NCBI GenBank assembly: GCA_028825055.1
Contig: JAPKAW010000015.1
Span: forward strand, 1 to 18,399
Origin: Flavobacteriales bacterium
GTDB lineage: Bacteria; Bacteroidota; Bacteroidia; Flavobacteriales_D; Sanyastnellaceae
Reading direction: 5' to 3'
DNA: 18,399 bases
Below the pieces are notes generated by a model that ran no database searches, was not told the DNA's origin, and was given only the letters and a program-made list of their open reading frames with translations. This document shows positions 1 to 7,296 of this stretch, one piece after another. The position numbers and the translations under genes were made by a program. Position 1 is the first letter of the stretch. The number at the start of each line of letters is the position of its first letter.

Positions 1-261
1 GTTTTCAGCGGAACGGTAAGCAGTTTGTTCACCATTCCCGGCGCTGGTCAAACCCTGATTTTATCGCACGGTGCATTCCGCACTGTTTACAGCAATTTGG
101 AACAGGTTGCTCTGAAAAAAGGAGATCGAATTGAAGTCGGTGAACGCATCGGCTCAGTAAAGGCATCGGCCACCCGATCCGCTCTTCATTTCGAAGTCTG
201 GGCAATTCAAGGAACGGCTCAAGCGCCCCAAAACCCTGACGCTTGGTTAATCAAGAATTAA
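1..261 (+). CDS. EnvC-like M23/LytM-domain protein, C-terminal fragment
   Basis: The reading frame is open from the first base, so this is the 3' end of a gene that begins outside the window. The roughly 87 visible residues have the end of an M23 (LytM) peptidase fold: a glycine-rich strand, GAFRTVYSNL, then GDRIEVGERIGSV, and the closing LHFEVW with a final PDAWL. In active M23 enzymes the zinc ligands include a His in the YxHL segment and the first His of an HLH motif. Here these positions read YSNL and SALHF, so both appear lost. This is the pattern of degenerate EnvC-type proteins, which activate periplasmic amidases during cell division rather than cutting peptidoglycan themselves. The EnvC role is inferred; the N-terminal coiled coil that would confirm it lies outside the window. 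About 100 bp separate it from the metal transport operon, which could be read from the same transcript. Confidence 0.8.
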   Translation, partial: VFSGTVSSLFTIPGAGQTLILSHGAFRTVYSNLEQVALKKGDRIEVGERIGSVKASATRSALHFEVWAIQGTAQAPQNPDAWLIKN

Positions 262-361
262 TTGACTCCGTTGTAAAAGTCCCTCGTTCATGCGATTGGA
301 TGGCGGTAAGACAATATCGATTTTTGTGTGTACCATTGACCCCAAGTGTTTTCCCATGCAA

Positions 362-1288
362 ATGAAATCTTACCTCCGTTTTTTAACCCTGTTTTTTGCC
401 GCCACTTTGGGCTTGGTGGGTTGTGGCCCTGCTGCTGACAAATCAGAGAAGAAAACCCGTATTATTTGCACTACGGGAATGGTCTCAGACTTAGTAAAAC
501 AAGTAGTCGGCAATGATGCCGTGGTAAACCATGTCATCCCATCGGGCCTTGATCCACACACTTACAAACCCACACCACAAGACGTTTCGGAAATCATGTC
601 TGCAGACATTGTGGTTTACAGTGGCATTGGCCTTGAAGCGAAGCTCGAAGAAATATTAGATAATTACGGCAAGCAGGAGGGCCATACGGTGTTTTCGTTA
701 GGAGCAGCGCTTCCTGACTCCGCTCTCATTTATGTCGAAAATGGACATTCGGTTGACCCCCATTTCTGGTTTGACCTTGAACTCTGGTCGTTGGCCACGA
801 CGCAAGTTGAAATGCAACTCTCAGAGCAAATGCCTGACTTTCAGGCGGTTTTTAAAGAGAGAGCGCGTCAATACAAGGATTCCCTTCAAGATTTAAAGGG
901 TTGGGCCCAAACTCAATTGAGCCAAATTCCCGCAGATCAAAGGGTCTTGGTGACAGTTCACGATGCCTTCTCATACTTTGGACAAAGCTTTGAAATAGAA
1001 GTTCGCGGATTGCTTGGAATCTCTCCTGAGTTAGATGCAGGGGTTCAAGATGTCTCCTCTTTGGTGGATTTTTTAGTTGAAAATGAAATCCGCGCTGTTT
1101 TCGTGGAAGAGTCCTTGCCCACTCGAACCATGGAAGCTGTGGTTGCTGGCTGTCAAACTTACGGACACAAGGTTCTATTGGGAGAAAAACTCTATGCGGA
1201 CAACGTCGGGGCTGAAGGAACCCCCCAAGACACTTATATTGGTATGGTAAAGCACAACATTCAAACCATCGTAAGCGCACTTAAATGA
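362..1288 (+). CDS. Metal ABC transporter substrate-binding lipoprotein (TroA/ZnuA family)
   Basis: Periplasmic receptor (cluster A-I/TroA fold) that captures a divalent metal and delivers it to the permeases encoded just downstream. I place the start at ATG 362 because it gives a short basic N-terminus (MKSYLR), a hydrophobic segment and a lipobox LVGC with Cys21. ATG 356 is also possible. ATG 290 would add 24 residues without signal character in front. Ligand candidates by position are His66 (LDPHTYKP), His134 (DPHFWFD), His200 (VHDAFSYF) and Asp280 (LYADNVG). This is the three-His plus one-Asp set of TroA (H68, H133, H199, D279 from memory), unlike PsaA, which has Glu at the third site. 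The closing DTYIGMVKHN is also typical. Zn, Mn or Fe could be carried; sequence alone does not settle which. The stop codon overlaps the next start by ATGA. Confidence 0.93.
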   Translation: MKSYLRFLTLFFAATLGLVGCGPAADKSEKKTRIICTTGMVSDLVKQVVGNDAVVNHVIPSGLDPHTYKPTPQDVSEIMSADIVVYSGIGLEAKLEEILDNYGKQEGHTVFSLGAALPDSALIYVENGHSVDPHFWFDLELWSLATTQVEMQLSEQMPDFQAVFKERARQYKDSLQDLKGWAQTQLSQIPADQRVLVTVHDAFSYFGQSFEIEVRGLLGISPELDAGVQDVSSLVDFLVENEIRAVFVEESLPTRTMEAVVAGCQTYGHKVLLGEKLYADNVGAEGTPQDTYIGMVKHNIQTIVSALK

Positions 1289-2022
1289 TACATAAAGGAC
1301 CAAGCTTCGAGGTCCAACACCTTTCCCTTTCTTACGGAGATAAGGACGCGATTACGGACATAAACTTTTCGCTGCCTTCCGGCAAAATTATAGGCATTAT
1401 GGGGCCCAACGGAAGCGGAAAAACCACGCTTCTCAAGTGCATGACGGGGCTTTTAAAGCCAAGCACTGGTGAGATTTTAGCCTTTGGAGAACCTTTATCT
1501 GCCCAGCGAACCAAAATCAGCTATATCCCTCAAAAAGATCAAGTCGATTGGGATTTCCCAATGTCCATTCGGGATCTAGTTCACATGTCTTTGTTTCCGC
1601 ATTTACGCTGGTATGAACGTATTTCGAATGAGCTTGTAAAAATCGCTGATGAAGCGATTGAGTCCATGGGACTCACTGATATCCAAGACACCCAGATCGG
1701 TGAATTGTCAGGCGGTCAGCAGCAAAGAGCATTCATTGCTCGCGCTTTGGCCTCTGATGCCAACATTCTACTTTTGGATGAACCCTTTACGGGAGTTGAT
1801 GCCAAGACCACGGACGATTTGATTCGCATCTTTCAATCGCTCAAGAATGAAGGAAAAACAGTCGTGCTCGTGCACCACGACCTCGCAAATGCGAAATCTT
1901 TTTTGGATCACGTAGTTTTACTCAAACGAACATTGCTGAAGTCCGGCATGGCAAATGAAGTCCTCAGCTCTCCGGAGCTTGTTAAGGCGTACGGTTTCTC
2001 ATTCCAGCCGTGCCGAAATTAA
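1285..2022 (+). CDS. Metal ABC transporter ATP-binding protein (TroB/ZnuC/MntB type)
   Basis: Cytoplasmic ATPase (245 aa, normal for the family) that powers the importer. Walker A is GPNGSGKTT at residues 40-48, the Q-loop is at Gln83, the ABC signature LSGGQQQR at 141-148, Walker B ILLLDEPF at 161-168 with catalytic Glu166, and the switch His in LVHHD at about 197-198. All key residues are present. After the Q-loop, VDWDFP is the segment usually seen in manganese/zinc/iron ABC ATPases. ATG 1285 overlaps the stop of the receptor gene (ATGA), which implies translational coupling. The first permease follows after 36 bp. A single copy would act as a homodimer under the two different permeases. 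Confidence 0.95.
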   Translation: MIHKGPSFEVQHLSLSYGDKDAITDINFSLPSGKIIGIMGPNGSGKTTLLKCMTGLLKPSTGEILAFGEPLSAQRTKISYIPQKDQVDWDFPMSIRDLVHMSLFPHLRWYERISNELVKIADEAIESMGLTDIQDTQIGELSGGQQQRAFIARALASDANILLLDEPFTGVDAKTTDDLIRIFQSLKNEGKTVVLVHHDLANAKSFLDHVVLLKRTLLKSGMANEVLSSPELVKAYGFSFQPCRN

Positions 2023-2058
2023 ACGGTCAATTTTCGAAACAACTCTCCTTCCAAAGCC

Positions 2059-2916
2059 ATGAGTTTTTTACTCAATCCTGTTTTTCTTTTGGTTTTGTTG
2101 GGGGTGGCTTTGGTCACCACCTCTGCTTCGGCAATTGGGTGTTTTCTGTATGTCCAACGAAATGCTCTGTTAGGAGAAACGCTGGCACACGGATGCTTGC
2201 CCGGAATCTATTGTGCCTTTCTGATTGGAGGTACCCGAAATTTATTGTGGCTCACATTGGGGGCGACATTAAGCGGCTTGGTGTCGTCACTCCTTGTCGA
2301 TTTAATCGTCTCCAAGACTCGAGTTAGTCGTGACGCCGGAATGGCGGTTGTGCTCAGTTCAATGTTTGGATTAGGGGTCGTCTTGCTTAGTTTTATCCAA
2401 CAAGCGGACCTCCCTAATCAAAATGGTCTAGAAGATCTCTTTTTTGGAAATGCAGCGGCGATGTCTAAAAGTGACGTCATCACCATCGCCACTTTAAGCG
2501 CATTCGTCTGGATGACTCTTTTCGTATTCTTCCGAAAGATTCAACTCGTATTATTTGATCCTGATTTCGCGGAAATTCAGGGCGTTTCACCGACAGTTTT
2601 TCGCGCGCTTATCTCCACTCTTGCCGCGGTTTCAGTGGCCATTGGAATTCAAACGGCTGGTGCCATTCTTATGGCAGCTTTGCTCATTGCTCCCGCGGCT
2701 ACTGCCCGGCTTTGGACCAATCGTCTTGGCCCGATGGTTTTGCTTTCAATCGTCTTCGGTTTGATTGGAGGAGGGCTGGGAACTTTATGCTCCTCTGCTG
2801 CCCCTAAAATGCCCACCGGACCCTGGGTCGTCGTTTGTATGACAGGGTTATTTGGCATTTCCGTTTTATTGAGTCGGATCTCCCGTTGGAAGGCGCGTTT
2901 AAAGAGCAGGATATGA
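2059..2916 (+). CDS. Metal ABC transporter permease, first (ABC-3 family)
   Basis: Integral membrane subunit of 285 aa with about eight hydrophobic segments and no soluble domain, as expected for ABC-3 permeases of the TroC/ZnuB type. A family hallmark near the N-terminus is the stretch around residues 30-50 with GETLAHGCLPG, which normally reads as GD/ExxSHAxLPG. The cytoplasmic part around residues 85-100 (SKTRVSRDAGMAVVLS) corresponds to the coupling region facing the ATPase. LLIAPAATARLW near residue 212 is the usual late motif. It has a close relative next door, so the channel is probably a heterodimer of this protein and the product of the gene at 2913. Its stop overlaps that start by ATGA. 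Confidence 0.92.
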   Translation: MSFLLNPVFLLVLLGVALVTTSASAIGCFLYVQRNALLGETLAHGCLPGIYCAFLIGGTRNLLWLTLGATLSGLVSSLLVDLIVSKTRVSRDAGMAVVLSSMFGLGVVLLSFIQQADLPNQNGLEDLFFGNAAAMSKSDVITIATLSAFVWMTLFVFFRKIQLVLFDPDFAEIQGVSPTVFRALISTLAAVSVAIGIQTAGAILMAALLIAPAATARLWTNRLGPMVLLSIVFGLIGGGLGTLCSSAAPKMPTGPWVVVCMTGLFGISVLLSRISRWKARLKSRI

Positions 2917-3773
2917 TTGCTTTCTATATCATCCTTGTCGCTAGTCTCGTAGCCATAAATGGGGCGGTTTTAGGGTCTTTTATGATGCTCCGCCGCATGT
3001 CAATGATGTGCGATGCCATTGTTCATGCAGTTTTACCGGGTCTTGTTATTGCATATTTAATTACAACTTCAAGAGGCTCAATAGCTATGATGGCAGGAGC
3101 CATTGGAAGCGGGATTTTAGCTACGGCCATCATTGAATACGTTCAATTTAAAATCCGAATCTCTTCTGAAGCATCGATTGGGTTGACCTTTACAACCCTT
3201 TTTTCCATTGGGATTATCCTGTTGGCACGGTTCGCTGGGCAGGTAGAGCTAGACCAAGATTGTGTTCTATTTGGAGAGCTTGCATATGTCCCTCTAGATC
3301 TGTGGATTACAGATGGTGGCACAAATATGGGGCCCTACCCCGTTTGGAGTCTTGGCCTTCTCACTCTTGCAGTCCTGGTCTTTACCCTCATTGGTTTTCG
3401 CCCTTTATTACTCGCCACATTTGATTCGCAATTTGCCGAACAATCCGGAACCCAAGTGCGCCTCTGGCACTATGCACTGATGCTAATGGTTTCATTATTC
3501 ACGGTCACCTCTTTTCATTCGGTTGGCGCGGTAATGGTGATGGGATTTTTCATTCTCCCCCCAGCAACGGCCTACCTCCTTTCAAAAAATGTTAAGTCGT
3601 TGATCGCTTTGGCCTGCGTAATAGGGGTTGCTTGCGTGATACTCGGATACTTTCTAGCTTTTTATTTTAATGTATCAATTGCGGGAGCAATTATCGTGCT
3701 AAATGGCTTCACCTTCGGAATTACAGCCATTTCGCAGTCATTCAAAAGAATTCGTTTAAAAACCGCTTCATGA
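2913..3773 (+). CDS. Metal ABC transporter permease, second (ABC-3 family)
   Basis: Second membrane subunit, 286 aa from ATG 2913. I chose this start because it forms an ATGA overlap with the previous gene, has AGAGCAGG just upstream, and begins directly with the first membrane helix (MIAFYIILVASLVAING). ATG 2835 would add 26 polar residues that only overlap the previous gene. Family landmarks are LRRMSMMCDAIVHAVLPG near residues 27-44, SSEASIGLTFTTLFS in the ATPase-facing region, DCVLFGELAYVPLD near residue 115, and FFILPPATAYLL near residue 212. The GELAYVPLD block is typical of TroD-type partners in four-gene Tro/Mts/Mnt systems. The gene ends in an ATGA overlap with a secreted Asp-box protein. 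Confidence 0.92.
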   Translation: MIAFYIILVASLVAINGAVLGSFMMLRRMSMMCDAIVHAVLPGLVIAYLITTSRGSIAMMAGAIGSGILATAIIEYVQFKIRISSEASIGLTFTTLFSIGIILLARFAGQVELDQDCVLFGELAYVPLDLWITDGGTNMGPYPVWSLGLLTLAVLVFTLIGFRPLLLATFDSQFAEQSGTQVRLWHYALMLMVSLFTVTSFHSVGAVMVMGFFILPPATAYLLSKNVKSLIALACVIGVACVILGYFLAFYFNVSIAGAIIVLNGFTFGITAISQSFKRIRLKTAS

Positions 3774-5284
3774 TTTTAAACATCTCCCTTAGCCGCATTC
3801 TCGCATTAGTCATTTTTCTTTATTCAGGGGCATCGGTCTCTGCACAACTTATTTTTTCCCCAAATGCAGAGCCCATAGACTTGGCGGATGAATCCTACGG
3901 AAACAAAGCCATTCGTATGGTTGTCAATACTGCTGGAGAGCCTGTGGTTTCATTTGGTGCAAGCGGAAATCTTTTTGTATCAAAATGGAGCAACGAGGAC
4001 GGCGCGTTCGGCACACCGATTGCCATTGATCCAAGCGAGGATATTTACATGTCCGATGCAGAGGGACCAAGGATGGCAGCCCAAGGCGATTTTCTCGTCA
4101 TCACCTACCAAATCTCAGGCAACTGGACAGCGGGCGCCCGTAGCGTTCAGTCTTGGGATGGAGGCGCCTCTTGGAGCGAGCCCACTGGTATGGTTTCGAA
4201 TGTTTCGGAAGATCATTTCATGCCTTGCGTAGCGATTGATGACGAAGGCAACCCTTTTGCAGGGGTCAAAGTGGGCAACAATACGGACAATATCTTCGAG
4301 GGGATTCTACGTTCAGCGGATAGCGGACAAACTTGGCTTCCAGCTGTGAATGCAAGTGACGTGGCAGATGGAGAGTCCGTTTGCGAATGCTGTCCATCTC
4401 AACCTTTTTGGGCCAACAACCGGTACTACGATTTGGTTCGAAATAACAATGAGAACGTGAGGGACTTTTGGCTCCTAAGCTCATCCAACGGAGAGATCTG
4501 GGATGCCGCAATCGACGTTGACCCCTTGGATTGGCAGTTAAATTCTTGTCCAGAAAGTGGCGCCACTGTCACCGGTCCCGTTCAAGCGTCTGAATGGATT
4601 ACCGCATTCATGTCAGCGGGCGGGCCCTCAGGACAATCTAGAGTGTATGTAAGTGCCCTCGATTTAAACGCAAACAATGGCCAAGGCGAGTGGATTTCCA
4701 CTCAGGCCGTAACCAACAGTCAATTTGAAAGTGCGACTCAGAATAATCCGGTTTTATCGCAATGGGAAGGAGCCGATGGCCATAAAATACTCGCCTTGGC
4801 TTGGGAACAGAATTCCGGCGGTTACGATATCCAGCTAACCATCAGCAATGGAACCAATTGGTCGTTTACAGATTTGGCTCAAAACATTACCGGTGAATGG
4901 TCAGGCCAACACCGCAGGCCTGTTGTCGCATTTTCAACGAATAGCGATGGCACTCCACTGCTTCACCTCGCCTGGCAGAAAAGCTCTTCGGGAACCGTCC
5001 GCTATTTAACGGGCACCATCGAATCCACTTCAAACATCGTGCAGGCCGTTAACCCCGATCCCCTCGTGATTGAAAACGCATTCGGAACAATCCTAGACAC
5101 CAAAGGTAACTGGGATGGAAGTCTCTGGGGCCTTTGGACCGCTGAAGGACGCTTGCTTGATTCGGGTCGAGTGATGTCCGGAGAAGTTCTCCATTTCCCA
5201 AACCACACTCGACCAGCACACGCCATCCTGAGTTTGGAGAGTACGGCCGGAATCCGATGGGCGAAGCACCTTTTCCACGAATAA
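3770..5284 (+). CDS. Secreted Asp-box (BNR/sialidase-like) beta-propeller protein with Cys motif and probable T9SS tail
   Basis: A 504-aa exported protein. Residues 1-25 form a signal peptide ending VSA|Q. The body looks like a sialidase-type beta-propeller: two good Asp-boxes, SWDGGASW at 128-135 and SADSGQTW at 182-189, and a weaker SSNGEIW at 238-244. Asp-boxes are structural turns, so they do not prove glycosidase activity, and I see no convincing catalytic Arg triad or Tyr/Glu pair. Cysteines are concentrated: Cys205, Cys207, Cys208 (VCECCP) and Cys260 (NSCPESG), with Cys153 further away; they could form disulfides or bind a metal. The last 75 or so residues (NPDPLVIENAF, then GRLLDSGRV, then the terminal strand IRWAKHLFHE) have the layout of a divergent T9SS type A sorting domain. 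The start overlaps the permease stop (ATGA), making it the fifth gene of the metal-import operon. Its function is unknown; the operon link to metal uptake is inference. Confidence 0.8.
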   Translation: MILNISLSRILALVIFLYSGASVSAQLIFSPNAEPIDLADESYGNKAIRMVVNTAGEPVVSFGASGNLFVSKWSNEDGAFGTPIAIDPSEDIYMSDAEGPRMAAQGDFLVITYQISGNWTAGARSVQSWDGGASWSEPTGMVSNVSEDHFMPCVAIDDEGNPFAGVKVGNNTDNIFEGILRSADSGQTWLPAVNASDVADGESVCECCPSQPFWANNRYYDLVRNNNENVRDFWLLSSSNGEIWDAAIDVDPLDWQLNSCPESGATVTGPVQASEWITAFMSAGGPSGQSRVYVSALDLNANNGQGEWISTQAVTNSQFESATQNNPVLSQWEGADGHKILALAWEQNSGGYDIQLTISNGTNWSFTDLAQNITGEWSGQHRRPVVAFSTNSDGTPLLHLAWQKSSSGTVRYLTGTIESTSNIVQAVNPDPLVIENAFGTILDTKGNWDGSLWGLWTAEGRLLDSGRVMSGEVLHFPNHTRPAHAILSLESTAGIRWAKHLFHE

Positions 5285-5307
5285 TTTTTCCACTCCAGTC
5301 CTTGGGC

Positions 5308-6960
5308 TCAACTCCAGAAGAGCCCGTACAGGACAGTCAAAATAAGCATAACGGCAAATGCACCGATGTTGAAGATGGGGCCCGTTCTAAATGTGCTTCG
5401 CGAAATAGAGATTCCTTTGGCATCGTCTTCGCCTCTGTTTTCAAACCAACTCACCCCAGCAATCACGGCCATGGTAAGCAATGCCGTATATCCCATCTGA
5501 TGGAGGAACGGCAAGTCCACAAACACGGCACTATCCGACCAACCTTTAGGAGCCACTTTGAAGTACATGGCGATCGGAATAGACACCAAGGCCCCTGTGA
5601 TTGCCCCCTGGTTCGTGGTTTTCTTCCAGAATAAACCCAATATAAATACCGCCAAAATACCCGGACTAACCACTCCTGTGTACTCCTGTATAAATTGGAA
5701 AGCCTGCTCAATCCCTCCCAATAAAGGAGCCATGATACTGGCAATAATTAACGCCACGACAGCGCTAATTCGGCCCATTCGCACCGTTGCACGGTCCCCC
5801 GCTTCTGGACGGATGTACTGTTTGTAAATATCCATCGTAAATATGGTCGCTGTCGAATTCAACATCGATGCCAAGGATGAAACAATAGCCGCTGTTAGCG
5901 CGGCAAAGGCCAGCCCTTTCAATCCGGTGGGAAGGAATTGCAACAACCACGGGTAAGCCTTATCGGCTTGGTCCGATGTTGGTATATTCAGTTGACCTGC
6001 CGCCCCCAAACGGGCCATAATCTCCGGGTCATTGATCATGACAAATGCCGCAATGCCCGGAATCACAACAATCAAAGGGAGAAACAACTTGAGAATCGCT
6101 GCAAATAAAATTCCGTTTTGCGCTTCTTTCAATGACTTGGCTGCCAACGTCCGTTGGATGATATACTGGTTGAAACCCCAGTAATACAAGTTTGCCACCC
6201 ACATGCCGCCTACCAGCACGCCAATGCCCGGAAGGTTATCGTATTCCGGATTGTCTTTATCCAAGATCATCGCAAATTTATCAGGAGCGGCATCCATAAT
6301 CGCAGAGAGTCCGGCGAACATCCCTTGACCGCCTGATACGGTATCCAATGCGATATACGTCGTGACCATGCCCCCAAAAATCAAGAACACCACTTGAATG
6401 ACATCGGTCCAAGAAACAGCAGACAGTCCTCCATATAGCGAGTACGCTACGGCAAACAAGGCCAACCCCAAGACACCATAATGCATCGGTACACCCATAA
6501 TCGTCTCCAAAGCCAATGACCCCAAGTAGAGCACTGAAGCTAGATTCACAAAGACATACAAGGCAATCCAAAACACCGCCAAGATGGTCTTGAGGTTAGT
6601 GGAATACCGTTGTTCCACAAATTCCGGGATCGTATACAAGCCCTTCTCTATGAAGATGGGCAAGAAATACTTTCCGACGATGATCAAGGTCAAGGCTGCC
6701 ATCCATTCGTAGGAAGCGATGGCCAAACCAAGTGTAAAACCTGACCCCGACATTCCGATGAACTGCTCTGCAGAAATATTGGCGGCGATCAACGACGCAC
6801 CAATCGCCCACCAAGGAAGTGATTTGCTCGCTAAGAAATAATCCTCTGCGCTCTTTTCCTTTCCGTCCTTATTGCGGGAAACCCACAACCCGACACCCAG
6901 AATAAGAATGGCGTAAATAATAAATACCGCGTAGTCTGCGAAGGCAAATGTTCCCGTCAT
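5308..6960 (-). CDS. Sodium/sugar symporter, SSS family, vSGLT-like
   Basis: Inner-membrane sodium-coupled solute carrier (solute:sodium symporter family, LeuT fold), 550 aa with about 14 helices. Long blocks agree with what I remember of the Vibrio parahaemolyticus galactose symporter vSGLT. Every ligand recalled for that protein is present at vSGLT numbering minus 3: Gln66 (SAEQF), Glu85 (SYEWM), Asn257 and gate Tyr260 (NLYYWGFNQY), Lys291 (AILKL) and Gln425 (FIQEYTG). The sodium site residues Ala59, Ile62, Ala358, Ser361 and Ser362 (AAIVSSLASMLNS) also match. Galactose or glucose import is therefore the best prediction, but a related monosaccharide or inositol cannot be excluded. No sugar-catabolic genes lie nearby. 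The gene converges on the Asp-box gene with only 23 bp between stops and no clear terminator there. Confidence 0.93.
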   Translation of the reverse strand: MTGTFAFADYAVFIIYAILILGVGLWVSRNKDGKEKSAEDYFLASKSLPWWAIGASLIAANISAEQFIGMSGSGFTLGLAIASYEWMAALTLIIVGKYFLPIFIEKGLYTIPEFVEQRYSTNLKTILAVFWIALYVFVNLASVLYLGSLALETIMGVPMHYGVLGLALFAVAYSLYGGLSAVSWTDVIQVVFLIFGGMVTTYIALDTVSGGQGMFAGLSAIMDAAPDKFAMILDKDNPEYDNLPGIGVLVGGMWVANLYYWGFNQYIIQRTLAAKSLKEAQNGILFAAILKLFLPLIVVIPGIAAFVMINDPEIMARLGAAGQLNIPTSDQADKAYPWLLQFLPTGLKGLAFAALTAAIVSSLASMLNSTATIFTMDIYKQYIRPEAGDRATVRMGRISAVVALIIASIMAPLLGGIEQAFQFIQEYTGVVSPGILAVFILGLFWKKTTNQGAITGALVSIPIAMYFKVAPKGWSDSAVFVDLPFLHQMGYTALLTMAVIAGVSWFENRGEDDAKGISISRSTFRTGPIFNIGAFAVMLILTVLYGLFWS

Positions 6961-6978
6961 CGCTAATCAATTTATGGT

Positions 6979-6991
6979 GTGTAAAATACAC
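6979..6991. promoter_or_regulatory. Palindrome upstream of the symporter gene, possible operator
   Basis: GTGTA-AAA-TACAC is a perfect 5-bp inverted repeat with a 3-base centre, 19 bp upstream of the symporter start. On the minus strand it contains TATTTTAC, a poor match to the Bacteroidota -7 box, with TTGG 17 bp upstream. A repressor site overlapping the promoter is possible, but a 13-bp palindrome can also arise by chance. Confidence 0.25.
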
Positions 6992-7036
6992 TTTATCCTT
7001 GATTACCAATGGCCGATGGGTTCAGCATTTTGATCG

Positions 7037-7080
7037 AAAAAAACCCCCACTACATCCAATGCTTTGGACGACGCGGGGGT
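7037..7080 (-). terminator. Intrinsic terminator after tRNA-Val
   Basis: On the minus strand the sequence forms a stem of ACCCCCGC with GTGGGGGT (one mismatch), containing an inner TCCAA/TTGGA helix, and is followed at once by seven T residues. It lies 12 bp downstream of the tRNA-Val gene and upstream of the symporter start, so it should end the tRNA transcript and insulate the symporter gene. Confidence 0.8.
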
Positions 7081-7091
7081 CTTGAGGGGTG

Positions 7092-7165
7092 TGGGCAATA
7101 CAGAATTCGAATCTGTGACCTCTACAATGTCAATGTAGCGCTCTAACCAACTGAGCTAAATGCCC
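7092..7165 (-). tRNA. tRNA-Val (anticodon GAC)
   Basis: A full 74-nt cloverleaf can be drawn on the minus strand: acceptor GGGCATT with ATTGCCC, D arm GCTC/GAGC with AGTTGGTTA loop, anticodon stem CTACA/TGTAG with loop TTGACAT, five-base variable loop, T arm ACAGA/TCTGT with loop TTCGAAT, and discriminator A. The anticodon is GAC (Val). CCA is not encoded. Acceptor pair 6:67 is T-T, a mismatch in an otherwise perfect fold. It has its own promoter box (7211-7218) and terminator (7037-7080), so it is a single-gene transcription unit. Confidence 0.95.
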
Positions 7166-7210
7166 TCATTGCTGCCTTCTGCACCTTCTTAAGGTGTTGT
7201 CGGCGGACAG

Positions 7211-7218
7211 CAAAGATA
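7211..7218 (-). promoter_or_regulatory. -7 promoter box for tRNA-Val
   Basis: TATCTTTG on the minus strand matches the Bacteroidota -7 consensus TAnnTTTG exactly, about 45 bp before the mature tRNA 5' end. I find no good TTTG -33 element at the usual 17-23 bp spacing. The position implies a 5' leader of about 40 nt, removed by RNase P. Confidence 0.6.
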
Positions 7219-7296
7219 CATAAACTTCTGAGTTCTCTTTGCCTCCAATCCGCTAATGAAAGGCTTCGTACATTTACCACAGCAAACATTGATTAC

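Noticed and set aside
290..361. Upstream start (ATG 290) for the metal-binding lipoprotein
   Set aside because: It would place 24 polar, Cys-containing residues before a perfect lipoprotein signal; ATG 362 or 356 fits export better.
2835..2912. Upstream start for the second permease
   Set aside because: The extra 26 residues overlap the previous gene in another frame and precede the first helix; ATG 2913 gives the ATGA overlap seen twice more in this operon.
5285..5307. Possible bidirectional terminator between the Asp-box gene and the symporter
   Set aside because: Only 23 bp are available; there is a short T-run but no stem.
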